A DNA stretch of 33,329 nt from Anaerolineae bacterium (GCA_025454525.1 JALOOG010000037.1:1-33329); one strand, 5' to 3'; numbered from the stretch's first letter, positions 25,297 to 33,329 are shown. Numbers and translations: made by a program. The notes: generated by a model from the letters alone, not told the origin.

Positions 25297-26681
25297 CGCT
25301 CTAATTGATAGGTTAAGGTGATCCCACGCTTCGATTCTTCACGGATCACCCACCCGTCCGCTTGCAACTGCTCTAAAACCGTGGCGATCGGGGTGTTGAT
25401 GCGCTTTGTCCCCGCATCGGTCGTCAGATCGGCGAAAAATGCGCCTTGATTGCCTTTCAGCGTCGCTTGTTCGCTCACCGAAACAGAGGAAGGCGTTGGT
25501 TGCGCTTGAACGGGACTCACTGGCGGCGCGGTGACTTCGGCCGGTGTCGATCGGGACTCGGTTTTCAAGCGCTCAAAGTAGTAATGGGTGTTATCGGTAT
25601 AGACATACGTCCACCCTTCTTGCGTGATCGGCCGCACGATCAGATCGGCACTCATGCCAGAATGATTCCCCTCGCGTTTTTCGGTTTGTGTGGCAAGACC
25701 GCTCCCATAAGTTTCGATGATCCAATCCACTAGGACAAAACCGCGCTCCGCGAGATAATCATGGGTTTCTCCAGTCGCTTGTACTGTCACCCGCCGATAG
25801 AGAAAATCCGGTTTCATCTTGTCCGGTTGATCCGGTTTCACCACATCCTCGATCAAGCCGTAAGCGGTGATCGGATTGCGGTGACGTTGGAAATAGTATG
25901 CACCGTCATGCTCCGCGATCAACATCCACCCTTGCCCGCTGAAAAAATCGGGGATCGGTCGGTTTTTATCGTGTGAGGGGAACTCTTTTTCTTGATTCGT
26001 GCCACGATAAGCGTATTCCAAAACCCGCCACATACCTTTTTCCGCGATAACTCGGCAATAATCGAATTGTTTATCCAAGCGATCGTGCTGACCGGGCAGT
26101 ACAATCGCTTTAGGCAGATCGCGTGAGCGTTGAAAGTAATGGTGACGTTTGGCCTCGCCGATGTATTCCCAACCTTCACTTTCAAACACCTTGATCATCC
26201 TCGCCGCTTCACCAAAGTGAAAATAGCGGGTTTCTTTCCATTGTCCAGTCTGATGATAAAAAGTGAGATCCCAAGAGGAATTTTCGTGATAACCCAAGTC
26301 TTGGGGAGGTTCGATCCCTCTATCTAGCCCGCTCATCCACACCATCAGATAATCGCGATCCGGCTGCATTTGATCCACTTGATCGGGTTGGACGATCACA
26401 TGATCATATACGGCACGCTGAAAGTAATGGCGGCCGTCTTGTTCACCCAGATAGTGCCAATCTTCTTCGGTTTCTAACGCTGTTCGCACTTCGGCAAAGT
26501 TGGGGGTGCGAAAGTTTCGGGTTTCGCTCCGACGGGCCTCCAAGCCGTAATAGGTCAAGCGCCAGTAAATATCGGGGGCGACGGCTTGTTCCGGGGACAG
26601 TTTCGGCGTTTCCACCATGCAATAATCATAATCAGGACGTAGGTTGGCCGCAGTGATCGGTAAAGTGATCGGATCAGTCAT
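25281..26681 (-). CDS. Unrecognised cytoplasmic protein with four tandem repeats (W-x14 ... HYYFQR module)
   Basis: I do not recognise this 466-aa protein. The start is ATG 26681 (MTDPITLP), with AGGA about 9 nt before it. The ATG at 26699 has no such site. It contains four modules of about 80-105 aa, each ending in a 15-residue block: WHYLGEQDGRHYFQR (75-89), WEYIGEAKRHHYFQR (171-185), WMLIAEHDGAYYFQR (252-266) and WTYVYTDNTHYYFER (357-371). Modules 2-4 begin with a PDQxDxMxPDxxYxxV-like segment. A Pro/Ser/Val-rich linker (about 377-405) leads to a C-terminal piece with a fifth, divergent W...YQLER block. No signal peptide, membrane helix or catalytic motif is seen. A protein- or ligand-binding repeat is the simplest guess. 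Confidence 0.75.
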   Translation of the reverse strand: MTDPITLPITAANLRPDYDYCMVETPKLSPEQAVAPDIYWRLTYYGLEARRSETRNFRTPNFAEVRTALETEEDWHYLGEQDGRHYFQRAVYDHVIVQPDQVDQMQPDRDYLMVWMSGLDRGIEPPQDLGYHENSSWDLTFYHQTGQWKETRYFHFGEAARMIKVFESEGWEYIGEAKRHHYFQRSRDLPKAIVLPGQHDRLDKQFDYCRVIAEKGMWRVLEYAYRGTNQEKEFPSHDKNRPIPDFFSGQGWMLIAEHDGAYYFQRHRNPITAYGLIEDVVKPDQPDKMKPDFLYRRVTVQATGETHDYLAERGFVLVDWIIETYGSGLATQTEKREGNHSGMSADLIVRPITQEGWTYVYTDNTHYYFERLKTESRSTPAEVTAPPVSPVQAQPTPSSVSVSEQATLKGNQGAFFADLTTDAGTKRINTPIATVLEQLQADGWVIREESKRGITLTYQLERYGLR

Positions 26682-26764
26682 GAATGGGTTTCCTATCATT
26701 ACAATAGAATGATTATAATTCTATGGGGGATATTTGAGGCTTAAAGTTTTATCGGAGATCAAAA

Positions 26765-26795
26765 CGTCCACCACAGCTTTGATCTGTGGTGGACG
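26765..26795 (-). terminator. Rho-independent terminator of the cupin gene
   Basis: There is a perfect 12-bp stem (26765-26776 with 26784-26795) and a 7-nt loop. On the minus strand it is followed by TTTTG. It lies 20 nt after the cupin stop. Confidence 0.8.
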
Positions 26796-26815
26796 CAAAT
26801 AAAGTCAAAAAGGAG

Positions 26816-27157
26816 TTATTTAGTGGCGCGGTTGACGATCGATGCTTCAACGCATTTTGCGCCATTGGTGCCGACGATCGTACCATGACGCACACCAGCC
26901 GGAATATCAGCGCGGTCGCCGGAGCGGAGTTTATAACGTTCGTTGGTGTCTGGGAGATGAAGTTCGACGCTGCCGTCAATGACATAGAGGACTTTATGAT
27001 AACCATGGGAACGCACCCCGTAACGACTATTGGGCATGTTCGACCACATATACGGACGGAGGCTCTCTTGTTGCATTTTCCGCAAGATATTCTCCACCGA
27101 AGGATGTTGCGCGCCCGCCCAACGAGTGACGCGGACTGCCGATTGTACAATTGCCAT
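26816..27157 (-). CDS. Small single-domain cupin protein
   Basis: The protein has 113 aa. Motif 1 is HGYHKVLYVIDGSVEL with H51 and H54, but the usual Glu four residues on is Tyr58. Motif 2 is G80-x5-P86-x-G88-x2-H91 (GDRADIPAGVRH), intact. Three His are available for a metal, so it may be an enzyme or a small-molecule binder; the substrate is unknown. GGGAAA lies upstream of the ATG. It is a single gene with its own terminator and a 270-nt upstream region. Confidence 0.8.
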   Translation of the reverse strand: MAIVQSAVRVTRWAGAQHPSVENILRKMQQESLRPYMWSNMPNSRYGVRSHGYHKVLYVIDGSVELHLPDTNERYKLRSGDRADIPAGVRHGTIVGTNGAKCVEASIVNRATK

Positions 27158-27428
27158 AGTTTTTTCCCGATAACCTTACGATTGATCGCCGATTCACCTA
27201 CGCTTAACCTACGGTTCGGCAACGAAGCGGCATTCTAACGCACCCGGAAATTCTATGCTAGGGCGATGCGCGCCTTGCTTGATAAAAGTTACGTTTTTTC
27301 GCGGAGATGTTTCAAGATTCATACCAAGATTTTACAATTTAGCACAAATTTTTTACATGATCTCGCCTAAGTTTAACCTTAAGCGTTTAACCTAACGGGT
27401 GACAAGTCGGATCTAACTTTCACGACTC
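27158..27428. other. Intergenic region between cupin and TPR genes
   Basis: It is AT-rich non-coding DNA with no supported gene. It should hold the cupin promoter (minus strand) and contains the second copy of the 23-nt motif. Confidence 0.6.
27288..27310 (+). repeat. 23-nt intergenic motif, copy 2 (first copy at 13501-13523)
   Basis: It matches copy 1 in 20 of 23 positions, with all three differences being C/T exchanges. Both copies have TTACAATTT-type words within about 60 nt. Confidence 0.5.
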
Positions 27429-28322
27429 TTAAGGAATCCTTAGCGCCTCTAATTCCGCTTTAATATCTGCTAAGTATTGCGCGGCGTTTGTGGCATGTTC
27501 ACCGTTGGGCGCAAGTTGTAAATAACGCTCAAAATCTGGCAGCGCCCGCTCCCGATCCACTAAAGTGGTGTAATACAGTACCCCGCGGTAATAATAAGCC
27601 AGCGCATCATGTGGGGCGATCCCGATCGCATGATCATAATCGGCCAAGACTCGATCCCATTCATATAACAGCAAACGGATCTGACCGCGTTGTACATATA
27701 AATGTGCTAGGCTCACCGCGTCCAGTGATTGGCGTTGGGCCAAGCCGATCGCGGTATCCAGATCGCCGATCGCCGCGTCAAACTCAAAATTCAGGGCATA
27801 CAGTTGGGCGCGGGTGACATAATACGGGATGTGTTCCGGTGCGGCCGCGATCAACCGATCCAACTCTAAGAAGCCTAATTCAGCCCGCCCGGTTTGCAAG
27901 TAGATCCATGCCAGATTGATCCGGGCGGCTGGCGTATTCAAGGGCGTAAATGCCATTTCAGCCGCATTCAGATCCCCGCGTTGCAACGCGCACACCCCTT
28001 GATAAAACGGGAGCATCACCCGATCACATTGGCCAGCGGCATAGCGGATCACACTCGCGAGATCTGCATTCCCCTGTCCGTCATTGGCACGCAATATCGG
28101 GGAGAAGGCGATGGAATGCGTCTCATTGACACGGATCAACGGTTGATTCAACCAACCACCGCTCCATAAGTGGAGCATGGCCTCTTCTGGCGTATCGACT
28201 CGGATCAAAGTGATCTGTTGATCGGCTGCCCAATCGCGCCAGTATGCAAATAGTTCAGGGTCAGTTGTCCACACCGTGATCGGTGTGAGCAGTACGATCC
28301 ACGCGATCAAACTTGCGATCAT
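27429..28322 (-). CDS. TPR-repeat protein with N-terminal signal or anchor helix
   Basis: The protein has 297 aa. A hydrophobic N-terminus (2-18) without a clear cleavage site suggests export or membrane anchoring. Residues about 25-90 are a unique domain. From about 105 to 290 there are five to six TPR units, such as ARINLAWIYLQTGRAELGFLEL, YYVTRAQLYALNFEFDAAIG and ALAYYYRGVLYYTTLVDRERAL. TPRs bind other proteins. Its ATG overlaps the methyltransferase stop by 4 nt (ATGA), so both are made from one mRNA, but no functional link is evident. Confidence 0.75.
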   Translation of the reverse strand: MIASLIAWIVLLTPITVWTTDPELFAYWRDWAADQQITLIRVDTPEEAMLHLWSGGWLNQPLIRVNETHSIAFSPILRANDGQGNADLASVIRYAAGQCDRVMLPFYQGVCALQRGDLNAAEMAFTPLNTPAARINLAWIYLQTGRAELGFLELDRLIAAAPEHIPYYVTRAQLYALNFEFDAAIGDLDTAIGLAQRQSLDAVSLAHLYVQRGQIRLLLYEWDRVLADYDHAIGIAPHDALAYYYRGVLYYTTLVDRERALPDFERYLQLAPNGEHATNAAQYLADIKAELEALRIP

Positions 28323-29080
28323 TGACCCATGGCCGTTAACACCACCAAGTTACTGTGCTTGAGGAAGGCTTGATCGTGTAGCATCACTTTAAATTGTGGC
28401 AATTCGGCTAAAAATTCGATCATTTTCGCGGCGGTCATCGGTGCAAAGTGGACTCCCTGCTCATTCGCCGCTTGTTTGGTGATGTCCCCATAGTGGATCA
28501 CAGCCACTGCTCCCGGTTTTAACACGCGGGCGATCTCATGCAGATATTCGCGGATTCCATCCGGTTCAATATGCACAAACGCATCAAACGTGAGCAGATA
28601 ATCAACGCTGTGATCGGCGATCGCGTGTAGATCGTGCGCTTTCGGCTGATAAAAGGTGAATTTTGACGCATGATCGGGAAACCGGTGTTGCAGATACTCA
28701 AAAAAGTCAGACACAATATCGACTAGGATGATCTGTTTAGCGTTTAACAGGTAGCGCGTCCACCGTCCACCCCCCGGACCGATCTCCAATACCACCGAGT
28801 TTGAAGTGACATACGGCCGGATATATCGCTGAATCAGCGCATACAATTCGGGATAAAACGGTGCTTTGGGCTTAAAAGCGCGATGCAACAGACGACGCAA
28901 GGAACGCGGTTGTAACAAGGCGGCCGCCATTGCTTCCGGCATCCACACACGGATAAAGTACGGGAATACCGCACGCGGATCGGGATCGCCCCATTGGGAG
29001 CCGTAGTAGGGGAGATGAAAGTTATCAAAATCGCGTAACTGGGTGGCCCATTCTTGTTTGTTCCATTCAACCGAAGGCAT
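28319..29080 (-). CDS. SAM-dependent methyltransferase, class I
   Basis: The protein has 253 aa. Motif I is VLEIGPGGGRW (about 97-107), acidic D121 after the second strand (IILVDIV) binds the ribose, VDYLLTFDAFVHIE is motif II, and EIARVLKPGAVAVIHYGD is the post-II motif. The N-terminal 90 residues are family specific (HLPYYGSQWGDPDPRAVFPYFI) and similar to methyltransferases placed in glycan or lipid clusters. Acceptor is unknown. AGGAG lies 9-10 nt before the ATG. It is the first gene of a two-gene operon with the TPR protein. Confidence 0.85.
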   Translation of the reverse strand: MPSVEWNKQEWATQLRDFDNFHLPYYGSQWGDPDPRAVFPYFIRVWMPEAMAAALLQPRSLRRLLHRAFKPKAPFYPELYALIQRYIRPYVTSNSVVLEIGPGGGRWTRYLLNAKQIILVDIVSDFFEYLQHRFPDHASKFTFYQPKAHDLHAIADHSVDYLLTFDAFVHIEPDGIREYLHEIARVLKPGAVAVIHYGDITKQAANEQGVHFAPMTAAKMIEFLAELPQFKVMLHDQAFLKHSNLVVLTAMGQ

Positions 29081-29152
29081 AGCGCTGATCTCCTAGACGA
29101 AAACAGCGATTTTAAAGATCTGAGAGGCAAAGTGCTAGGGGAGAGTCAAAAC

Positions 29153-29173
29153 AGGGCGTAAAATACGCCCTGC
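29153..29173 (-). terminator. Terminator of the zinc-ribbon gene
   Basis: There is a perfect 9-bp stem (29153-29161 with 29165-29173) around AAA, directly after the stop on the minus strand and followed there by TTTTGACTC. Confidence 0.75.
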
Positions 29174-29380
29174 TTAAGCTTGATTTTCCAGATTGCTCAC
29201 CGTGGTCATACAGTGTTCACAGCGCCATAAGTTCACCTTATCGATCCCGGTGATCTTGGCGACGCGCTCTGGATAACGTTGCTCCCCGATCCATGTAAAC
29301 GCGCTGTAATGCCCACACGTTGGGCATTGCGTGGCCAATTGCAGGTCAGGTTGAGGTTGGATTTTAGTCAAGAGTTTCAT
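29174..29380 (-). CDS. Small zinc-ribbon protein
   Basis: The protein has 68 aa. Two Cys pairs, C19-x2-C22 (CPTCGH) and C54-x2-C57 (CEHC), are separated by 31 residues, as in treble-clef/zinc-ribbon folds that hold one Zn. The middle (FTWIGEQRYPERVAKITG) is not recognised. It is likely a nucleic-acid or protein binder. It is a single gene with its own terminator. A TATAAT box lies about 100 nt upstream on this strand but without a well-spaced -35. Confidence 0.75.
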   Translation of the reverse strand: MKLLTKIQPQPDLQLATQCPTCGHYSAFTWIGEQRYPERVAKITGIDKVNLWRCEHCMTTVSNLENQA

Positions 29381-29646
29381 GATGTCCGCCTGTTTTCGAT
29401 AACTGACACGTAGTATACGTTTCTAGTGCCGATTTTGTTCCCCCTAATCCTCAGGGGTTTGCTGTCACCCCCTTATTATAAGACAAGTTAGGGTCAAGCG
29501 TTGTCTAAAGAGTGCAATGATTGGGTTATGATTTTCCAACGATTGCCCTACGCTATCGATTGATAATGTTGTAAAAGGGATTACTTGCGTAAACGTGCTA
29601 AATATGTTTAAATATCAAAAAATCATCCGGTGATGGAAACCCGTTT
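29381..29646. other. Intergenic region with divergent promoters
   Basis: A TATAAT on the minus strand (around 29475-29480) and AT-rich words near 29600 on the plus strand may be promoters for the zinc-ribbon and STAS-like genes. No gene is seen. Confidence 0.45.
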
Positions 29647-30135
29647 ATGACTCTGATGACTGATCCTGAAGAACGTTATAAACTCGCTCATGCAATTGGC
29701 TATGTAGATCCCAAAAAGGCCAGTTGTGTCTATGATCTGCAAACGCGCATCGGCATTGTGACTTATTTCGGACGGTTAACCCCAGAGACGACCGTCACCG
29801 TCTATAGTTGGATCGCCAAGGCCTTTGTGGGATTAGGGGTGGATCAGATGCTTGGCGGGATCTTTGATTTTCGCCTTGTCACTCAATTTGACACCGCCAA
29901 CCTTAGCACCGTGCAGCGTACCAGCGGCAAACTTAACACCAATTTTGATTTTAGCGCTGTCCCCACCGCGATGATCGTGTCTAATCCCTACCAAGAGCAG
30001 TTTTTACGAGTTTCAATGAAGATCACACCCCAAGAACAACGCAAGCGGATCGTTAAAACTGAAGACGAAGCCTTGGCCTTTATCCTATCCTTTCGCAATT
30101 CATCGGAGGAAACCAGTGATGTCCGATTACCGTGA
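29647..30135 (+). CDS. Hypothetical protein, STAS/SpoIIAA-like fold
   Basis: The protein has 162 aa and is cytoplasmic. LQTRIGIVTYFGRLTPETTVTVYSW, MLGGIFDFRLVTQF and AMIVSNPYQEQFLRV follow the strand-helix order of the STAS/SEC14-like proteins, which often end in an EALAFIL helix, as here (DEALAFILSF). The usual phosphorylatable Ser cannot be assigned. GGAA lies 9 nt before the ATG. The gene overlaps the next start by 17 nt, so it is co-translated with the TfoX-like protein. The fold call is moderate. Confidence 0.6.
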   Translation: MTLMTDPEERYKLAHAIGYVDPKKASCVYDLQTRIGIVTYFGRLTPETTVTVYSWIAKAFVGLGVDQMLGGIFDFRLVTQFDTANLSTVQRTSGKLNTNFDFSAVPTAMIVSNPYQEQFLRVSMKITPQEQRKRIVKTEDEALAFILSFRNSSEETSDVRLP

Positions 30136-30445
30136 AGCAGTTAAAGTGGCATTAGATGACCTGTTATTAAAGATCCCCAACGTCGTAGGGGGCAAAGCCT
30201 TCGGGTATCCTGCCTACAAAGTGGCGGGCAAGATGTTCGCGTTTGTCGGTGGAAAAGGGATCGCCTTCAAACTCCCCCGTTCACGAGTCGAAGCGCTCTT
30301 AGCCGAACACCCGATCTTACATCCATTTGAACCCACCGAAGGCACGGTCTGGAAAGAATGGATTTCGTTAGACTTAGACGATCCCGCCGATTATGCCGAT
30401 TACCTCTATCTGTTAGAGGAAGCGATCGCTTACGTGGCCGGGTAA
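30119..30445 (+). CDS. TfoX N-terminal/YjbR-like small protein
   Basis: The protein has 108 aa. VVGGKAFGYPAYKVAGKMFAFVGGKGIAFKLP is the typical strand-turn-strand of the TfoX-N/YjbR/MmcQ fold, and VWKEWISLDLDD plus YLYLLEEAIAYV fit the rest. GGAGG precedes the start; GTG 30116 and ATG 30119 are adjacent, and I chose the ATG. It shares an operon with the STAS-like protein. Function is unknown; the family is small, cytoplasmic and often linked to nucleic-acid or stress roles. Confidence 0.75.
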   Translation: MSDYREAVKVALDDLLLKIPNVVGGKAFGYPAYKVAGKMFAFVGGKGIAFKLPRSRVEALLAEHPILHPFEPTEGTVWKEWISLDLDDPADYADYLYLLEEAIAYVAG

Positions 30446-30450
30446 AACCC

Positions 30451-32379
30451 CTAATCGATCACACCGCGCTCAAATGCGGTGTGATACGACGGACTCTCGG
30501 ACTCGTTCGCTGTCCCGTAATCGATCGTTGCGCCATATTGTGACGGCAAAAATACCCGATCAGCGGTATCCGAGACAAAATACACCCGCACCCAGATCCC
30601 GCAATCCAACAGCGCGTTATAATGCAGCGACTCGCCCGCCATAACCCGCCGCCGATCCAAAATGACGCGGGTATCCGCCTGCACGATCAACGCATCCCCG
30701 TCCGATGTGGCGCGATCTTCACTAAACACGGGTAACACCGTCTGACACGGACTCATCATGATCGGCGGATCGATCAAGGCCGCGCCGCGTTCAATCAACG
30801 GGATCGGCGCGCCGATCTGATTATCCCCCGTGTAAAGCGGGATCGGTTGTTCTGGGTGAGCGCTCAACTCCGGTGGCACATAGGTCAACGGATTCATCTT
30901 GCCGGTGCGAGTCCGATCGTAATCGATCAAGCGCACCCGTTCGCGGTCAATGCCCCGACCATTGATGATCACTTGATCACCCTCCACGCGGATCGGTTCA
31001 ATCTGAAACGTGGGCAAAATGGACGTTTGCACCCCGGTGAGATAGCGCATCCCAAAACGAAACCCCCATCCGCTACTGGTGAGCAGGGCGTTACGATATT
31101 TTTGTTGGCTGTTATGAATCAAGATCAAGGTACCAGGGGTGTCTACGCTAAGCGAGGGGATCGCGAATAAACGTTGCCATTGGACGCGCTGCATCTCCCA
31201 TGCGCTGATAAAATCCGCGCCAACTTGGACTTGACGCACGACTCCGGTGCTGATCAACACCACCGCGATCACGGTTGCGACGATCATCGCGCCCCGTCGC
31301 CAAAATAACGGTAACGCGATCAACATCAGCACCACGCCAAAGATCGGGATCTGGGTATCACGCGAGTCCACATTCCCGATAAACAGCATCGGAAAACCGC
31401 GAAATAGATGCGGCAATACCCCCGCGATAAAGATCATCAGGCCCGCCGCGATCAACATCCCCCCACGCCGCCGATCGATCATCGTTAACGACGGTGTATT
31501 GCGCCATACCACGCCGATCGCGATCGCGATGACGATCGCGGTTATCCATGGCAAGGCCCCGATCGGCGCGCCTAATGAGAGCCATTCGCGATGCTCAATC
31601 GTGGTGATTGCGATCGAGCCGACAGTCATCTGTTGCAATGTGCCGAAGATCCCGCCGAATAGATCCGGCGGTAACATCAGCGATCGGGTGGTACGCTCCG
31701 CCGCATCCACACTTAACCCGATAAAGCGCCACACACTATAAGCGCCCAACACCCCATACCACCCGATCACCGCCGGCCAAAACCGCCTCCCGAACGGACT
31801 CCGCCCCACATACCACACGATCGCCGGACACAAGCCATAGACCAATAACGCGCTCTCCTTGGTGAACAGGGATAACAGCGTCAAACCGATCGCGGGCAGC
31901 ATCCAACGGTGATTTTCGGTTTCGCCGAAGCGCACCCAACACCACATGATCGCCATGACCGCCAACTGATAATAGCGTCCGTGGATCATCATGATCGTGT
32001 AGCGAGACACATCCGACGGATACAACACATAGATCCCCGCGCCGATCAATGCCCAAAATACGGCCGCGTCCGGGATAACATAGCGCATGATCCGGCGCAA
32101 CAGCTCAAAACAGAGCAACGCCTCCAACGCATGTAACAGGACGATTTGTGCGTACATGCCGTTCAAATTGCCGCCGGCAAGCTGATAGCTGAGTGTCGGG
32201 GTTAAAAATGCGAGGGGACGGGTGGTATCGATATTCCAAAATGTTCCGGTGGTCGCACGTTGGATCATCGCCCAATCATCACTGACTGGCCCGTAACGTC
32301 CGATCGTCCATGCCAAGGTAAAGATCGGCAATAAGACTAGGATGATCCGACAATAGGTGAGCAGAGCGCGCATTGACAT
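30451..32379 (-). CDS. Polytopic membrane protein, GT-C-like glycosyltransferase
   Basis: The protein has 642 aa from ATG 32379 (MSMRALLTYC), which has AAGGAA 8 nt upstream. A GTG start 42 nt earlier has none. About ten membrane helices fill residues 5-390. The first outer loop has SDDW (33-36), matching the acidic catalytic loop of GT-C enzymes, and LLSLFTKESALLVYG is the GT-C-like KES/KET motif. The last roughly 240 residues are a soluble, probably extracytoplasmic domain. GT-C enzymes use lipid-linked sugars to modify proteins or glycans. It is convergent with the TfoX-like gene, only 5 nt away. No known family name is certain. Confidence 0.7.
   Translation of the reverse strand: MSMRALLTYCRIILVLLPIFTLAWTIGRYGPVSDDWAMIQRATTGTFWNIDTTRPLAFLTPTLSYQLAGGNLNGMYAQIVLLHALEALLCFELLRRIMRYVIPDAAVFWALIGAGIYVLYPSDVSRYTIMMIHGRYYQLAVMAIMWCWVRFGETENHRWMLPAIGLTLLSLFTKESALLVYGLCPAIVWYVGRSPFGRRFWPAVIGWYGVLGAYSVWRFIGLSVDAAERTTRSLMLPPDLFGGIFGTLQQMTVGSIAITTIEHREWLSLGAPIGALPWITAIVIAIAIGVVWRNTPSLTMIDRRRGGMLIAAGLMIFIAGVLPHLFRGFPMLFIGNVDSRDTQIPIFGVVLMLIALPLFWRRGAMIVATVIAVVLISTGVVRQVQVGADFISAWEMQRVQWQRLFAIPSLSVDTPGTLILIHNSQQKYRNALLTSSGWGFRFGMRYLTGVQTSILPTFQIEPIRVEGDQVIINGRGIDRERVRLIDYDRTRTGKMNPLTYVPPELSAHPEQPIPLYTGDNQIGAPIPLIERGAALIDPPIMMSPCQTVLPVFSEDRATSDGDALIVQADTRVILDRRRVMAGESLHYNALLDCGIWVRVYFVSDTADRVFLPSQYGATIDYGTANESESPSYHTAFERGVID
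30458..30485. terminator. Possible shared hairpin between convergent TfoX-like and GT-C-like genes
   Basis: There is a 10-bp perfect stem (30458-30467 with 30476-30485) and an 8-nt loop, lying inside the last codons of the minus-strand gene. No T run follows on the plus strand. Confidence 0.4.
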
Positions 32380-32462
32380 CCAACTGTTCCTTAGGGTACT
32401 AAACGCGCCTAATCTTAGCACAATCGATCCGCTGTGATGAGTCTCCGTAAAAACGGTCTCTG

Positions 32463-32488
32463 GGGGGCTTTACCGCCTCCGGTTTTTT
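32463..32488 (+). terminator. Terminator-like hairpin with T6, no obvious upstream gene
   Basis: GGGGGC (32463-32468) pairs with GCCTCC (32475-32480, one G-T pair), then GG and six T. It points to the end of a plus-strand RNA, but the genes just upstream are on the other strand. Confidence 0.4.
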
Positions 32489-32529
32489 GACTATCATGAA
32501 GAAGTGACATTTCCATCTGGAGCGCAACC

Positions 32530-33258
32530 ATGTTAAAGACAACTTTGCTAAAAATTACCATCGTCCTGTCATTATTGTTAAGTGTGATCATCACCATCGC
32601 GGCCACTAATGCCCCGCGTGATACCACCATCACCTCATTTTTCGTCACATGCGACTCGGTGACCTTTGCCTATACCAGCACTGCATCTGGTGGATTTGAT
32701 GCTGCTGTGGTCACTGTAGAAAATATCAGCACCGCCACGCAATTGTATTTTGACAGCCAGACGTTTAGCCCATTTGGGGATAGTGGTACGATCATGTTTG
32801 ATCCGCAACCGAGTGGATCGGTTATTCGTCTCACGGTTCAGACCGCAGCAACCGCGCTCGTCTCACAAGAATGCGGTGATGCAAAAGGCACGCCCACCGT
32901 GTTTCCGACTGTGACCGGCACCCCGCCACCCGTGAGCGGAGGGGATGACGGTCGTTTCTGTTTTGCCCCTGGTGAGGCCCCCGCCGCCCTGTATGCCCGC
33001 GGCGGTGGATTGGACATCTATCGCATCACGGGCAACAACGGTGAGCGCGTGATCAGCGTGAGCGCGGCCGACCTGACGGAATACCCTGCCCGTCCGGAAA
33101 GTCTGGTGACGATCGCCGTCGATAACAACATCGCGTTCTATAAGTTGACCACCGGCCTCTATCAGGTCAACGTGATCGATCCTGCCACGGGCAAGATCCA
33201 CGTCTGCCAATTTGCAGGCATTCCCACCAATAGCGTGATCAAATACACCGTCCCCTAA
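32530..33258 (+). CDS. Secreted protein of unknown function
   Basis: The protein has 242 aa. It has a clear signal peptide (KTTLLKITIVLSLLLSVIITIA, cleavage near 25-28). Residues 30-115 look like an all-beta domain with a Cys pair (C41 and C115). A Thr/Pro linker (about 120-136) leads to a second beta domain with Cys at about 144 and 228. Such two-domain, TP-linked secreted proteins are common in Chloroflexota and are often surface proteins, but I recognise no catalytic motif. GGAG lies 7-8 nt before the ATG. A strong hairpin follows. Confidence 0.7.
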   Translation: MLKTTLLKITIVLSLLLSVIITIAATNAPRDTTITSFFVTCDSVTFAYTSTASGGFDAAVVTVENISTATQLYFDSQTFSPFGDSGTIMFDPQPSGSVIRLTVQTAATALVSQECGDAKGTPTVFPTVTGTPPPVSGGDDGRFCFAPGEAPAALYARGGGLDIYRITGNNGERVISVSAADLTEYPARPESLVTIAVDNNIAFYKLTTGLYQVNVIDPATGKIHVCQFAGIPTNSVIKYTVP

Positions 33259-33269
33259 GCCTTAAAATT

Positions 33270-33296
33270 GGGAGAGGATCACAACGATCCTCTCCC
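33270..33296 (+). terminator. Hairpin after the secreted protein gene
   Basis: There is an 11-bp perfect stem (33270-33280 with 33286-33296) and a 5-nt loop, 11 nt after the stop. No T run follows. Confidence 0.65.
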
Positions 33297-33329
33297 CGTT
33301 GACCCCCTATTGATTCGACTCAATCCCGA

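Noticed and set aside
26786-27238. Plus-strand frame antisense to the cupin gene
   Set aside because: The cupin frame has clear motifs and its own terminator; the antisense frame has no domain and starts in that terminator region.
29448-29464. CCCCT/AGGGG hairpin as a terminator
   Set aside because: The stem is only 5 bp and it does not follow a gene on either strand.

Overview
The window looks like a bacterial chromosome of the Chloroflexota (Anaerolineae-like). This is inferred from gene style rather than from a marker gene: a giant TIR/STAND/WD40 protein, many hybrid histidine kinases, a WXG100-type protein, Thr-Pro-rich secreted proteins, and about 50% GC with very many GATC sites. No rRNA, tRNA, replication origin or complete insertion sequence was seen.

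Left part (1-13385). A minus-strand potassium cluster comes first: a KdpD-like kinase without the usual N-terminal domains, KdpE, a small possible universal-stress protein, and a KimA-like K+ transporter cut by the window edge. Divergent from it are a DUF420-type membrane protein with an acidic tail and an overlapping sulfotransferase. A convergent, AT-richer gene of unknown function follows. The next minus-strand operon encodes a UrtA-like binding protein, a hybrid histidine kinase, a REC-histidine kinase and a VOC protein, overlapping or nearly so, and reads as one sensing pathway.

Middle (13386-15523). A roughly 0.6 kb leader holds a palindrome and a good promoter. It precedes a CRISPR array of 16 full 37-nt repeats plus a broken 17th. 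The broken repeat abuts the C-terminal remnant of a transposase. No cas genes are present.

Right part (15524-33329). In order: a class V aminotransferase; a WXG100-alpha/beta-hydrolase fusion with a beta-propeller partner; PspC; superoxide dismutase; a 1493-aa TIR-nSTAND-TM-WD40-SH3b protein; a short sulfotransferase convergent with an unrecognised protein built from four tandem repeats; a cupin; a methyltransferase/TPR pair; a zinc ribbon; a STAS-like/TfoX-like pair; a GT-C-like membrane protein; and a secreted protein of unknown function. Strong hairpin terminators separate several units.

The best candidates for something undescribed are the tandem-repeat protein at 25281-26681, the membrane-spanning TIR/STAND receptor, the WXG100-hydrolase, and the UrtA-like/double-kinase system.
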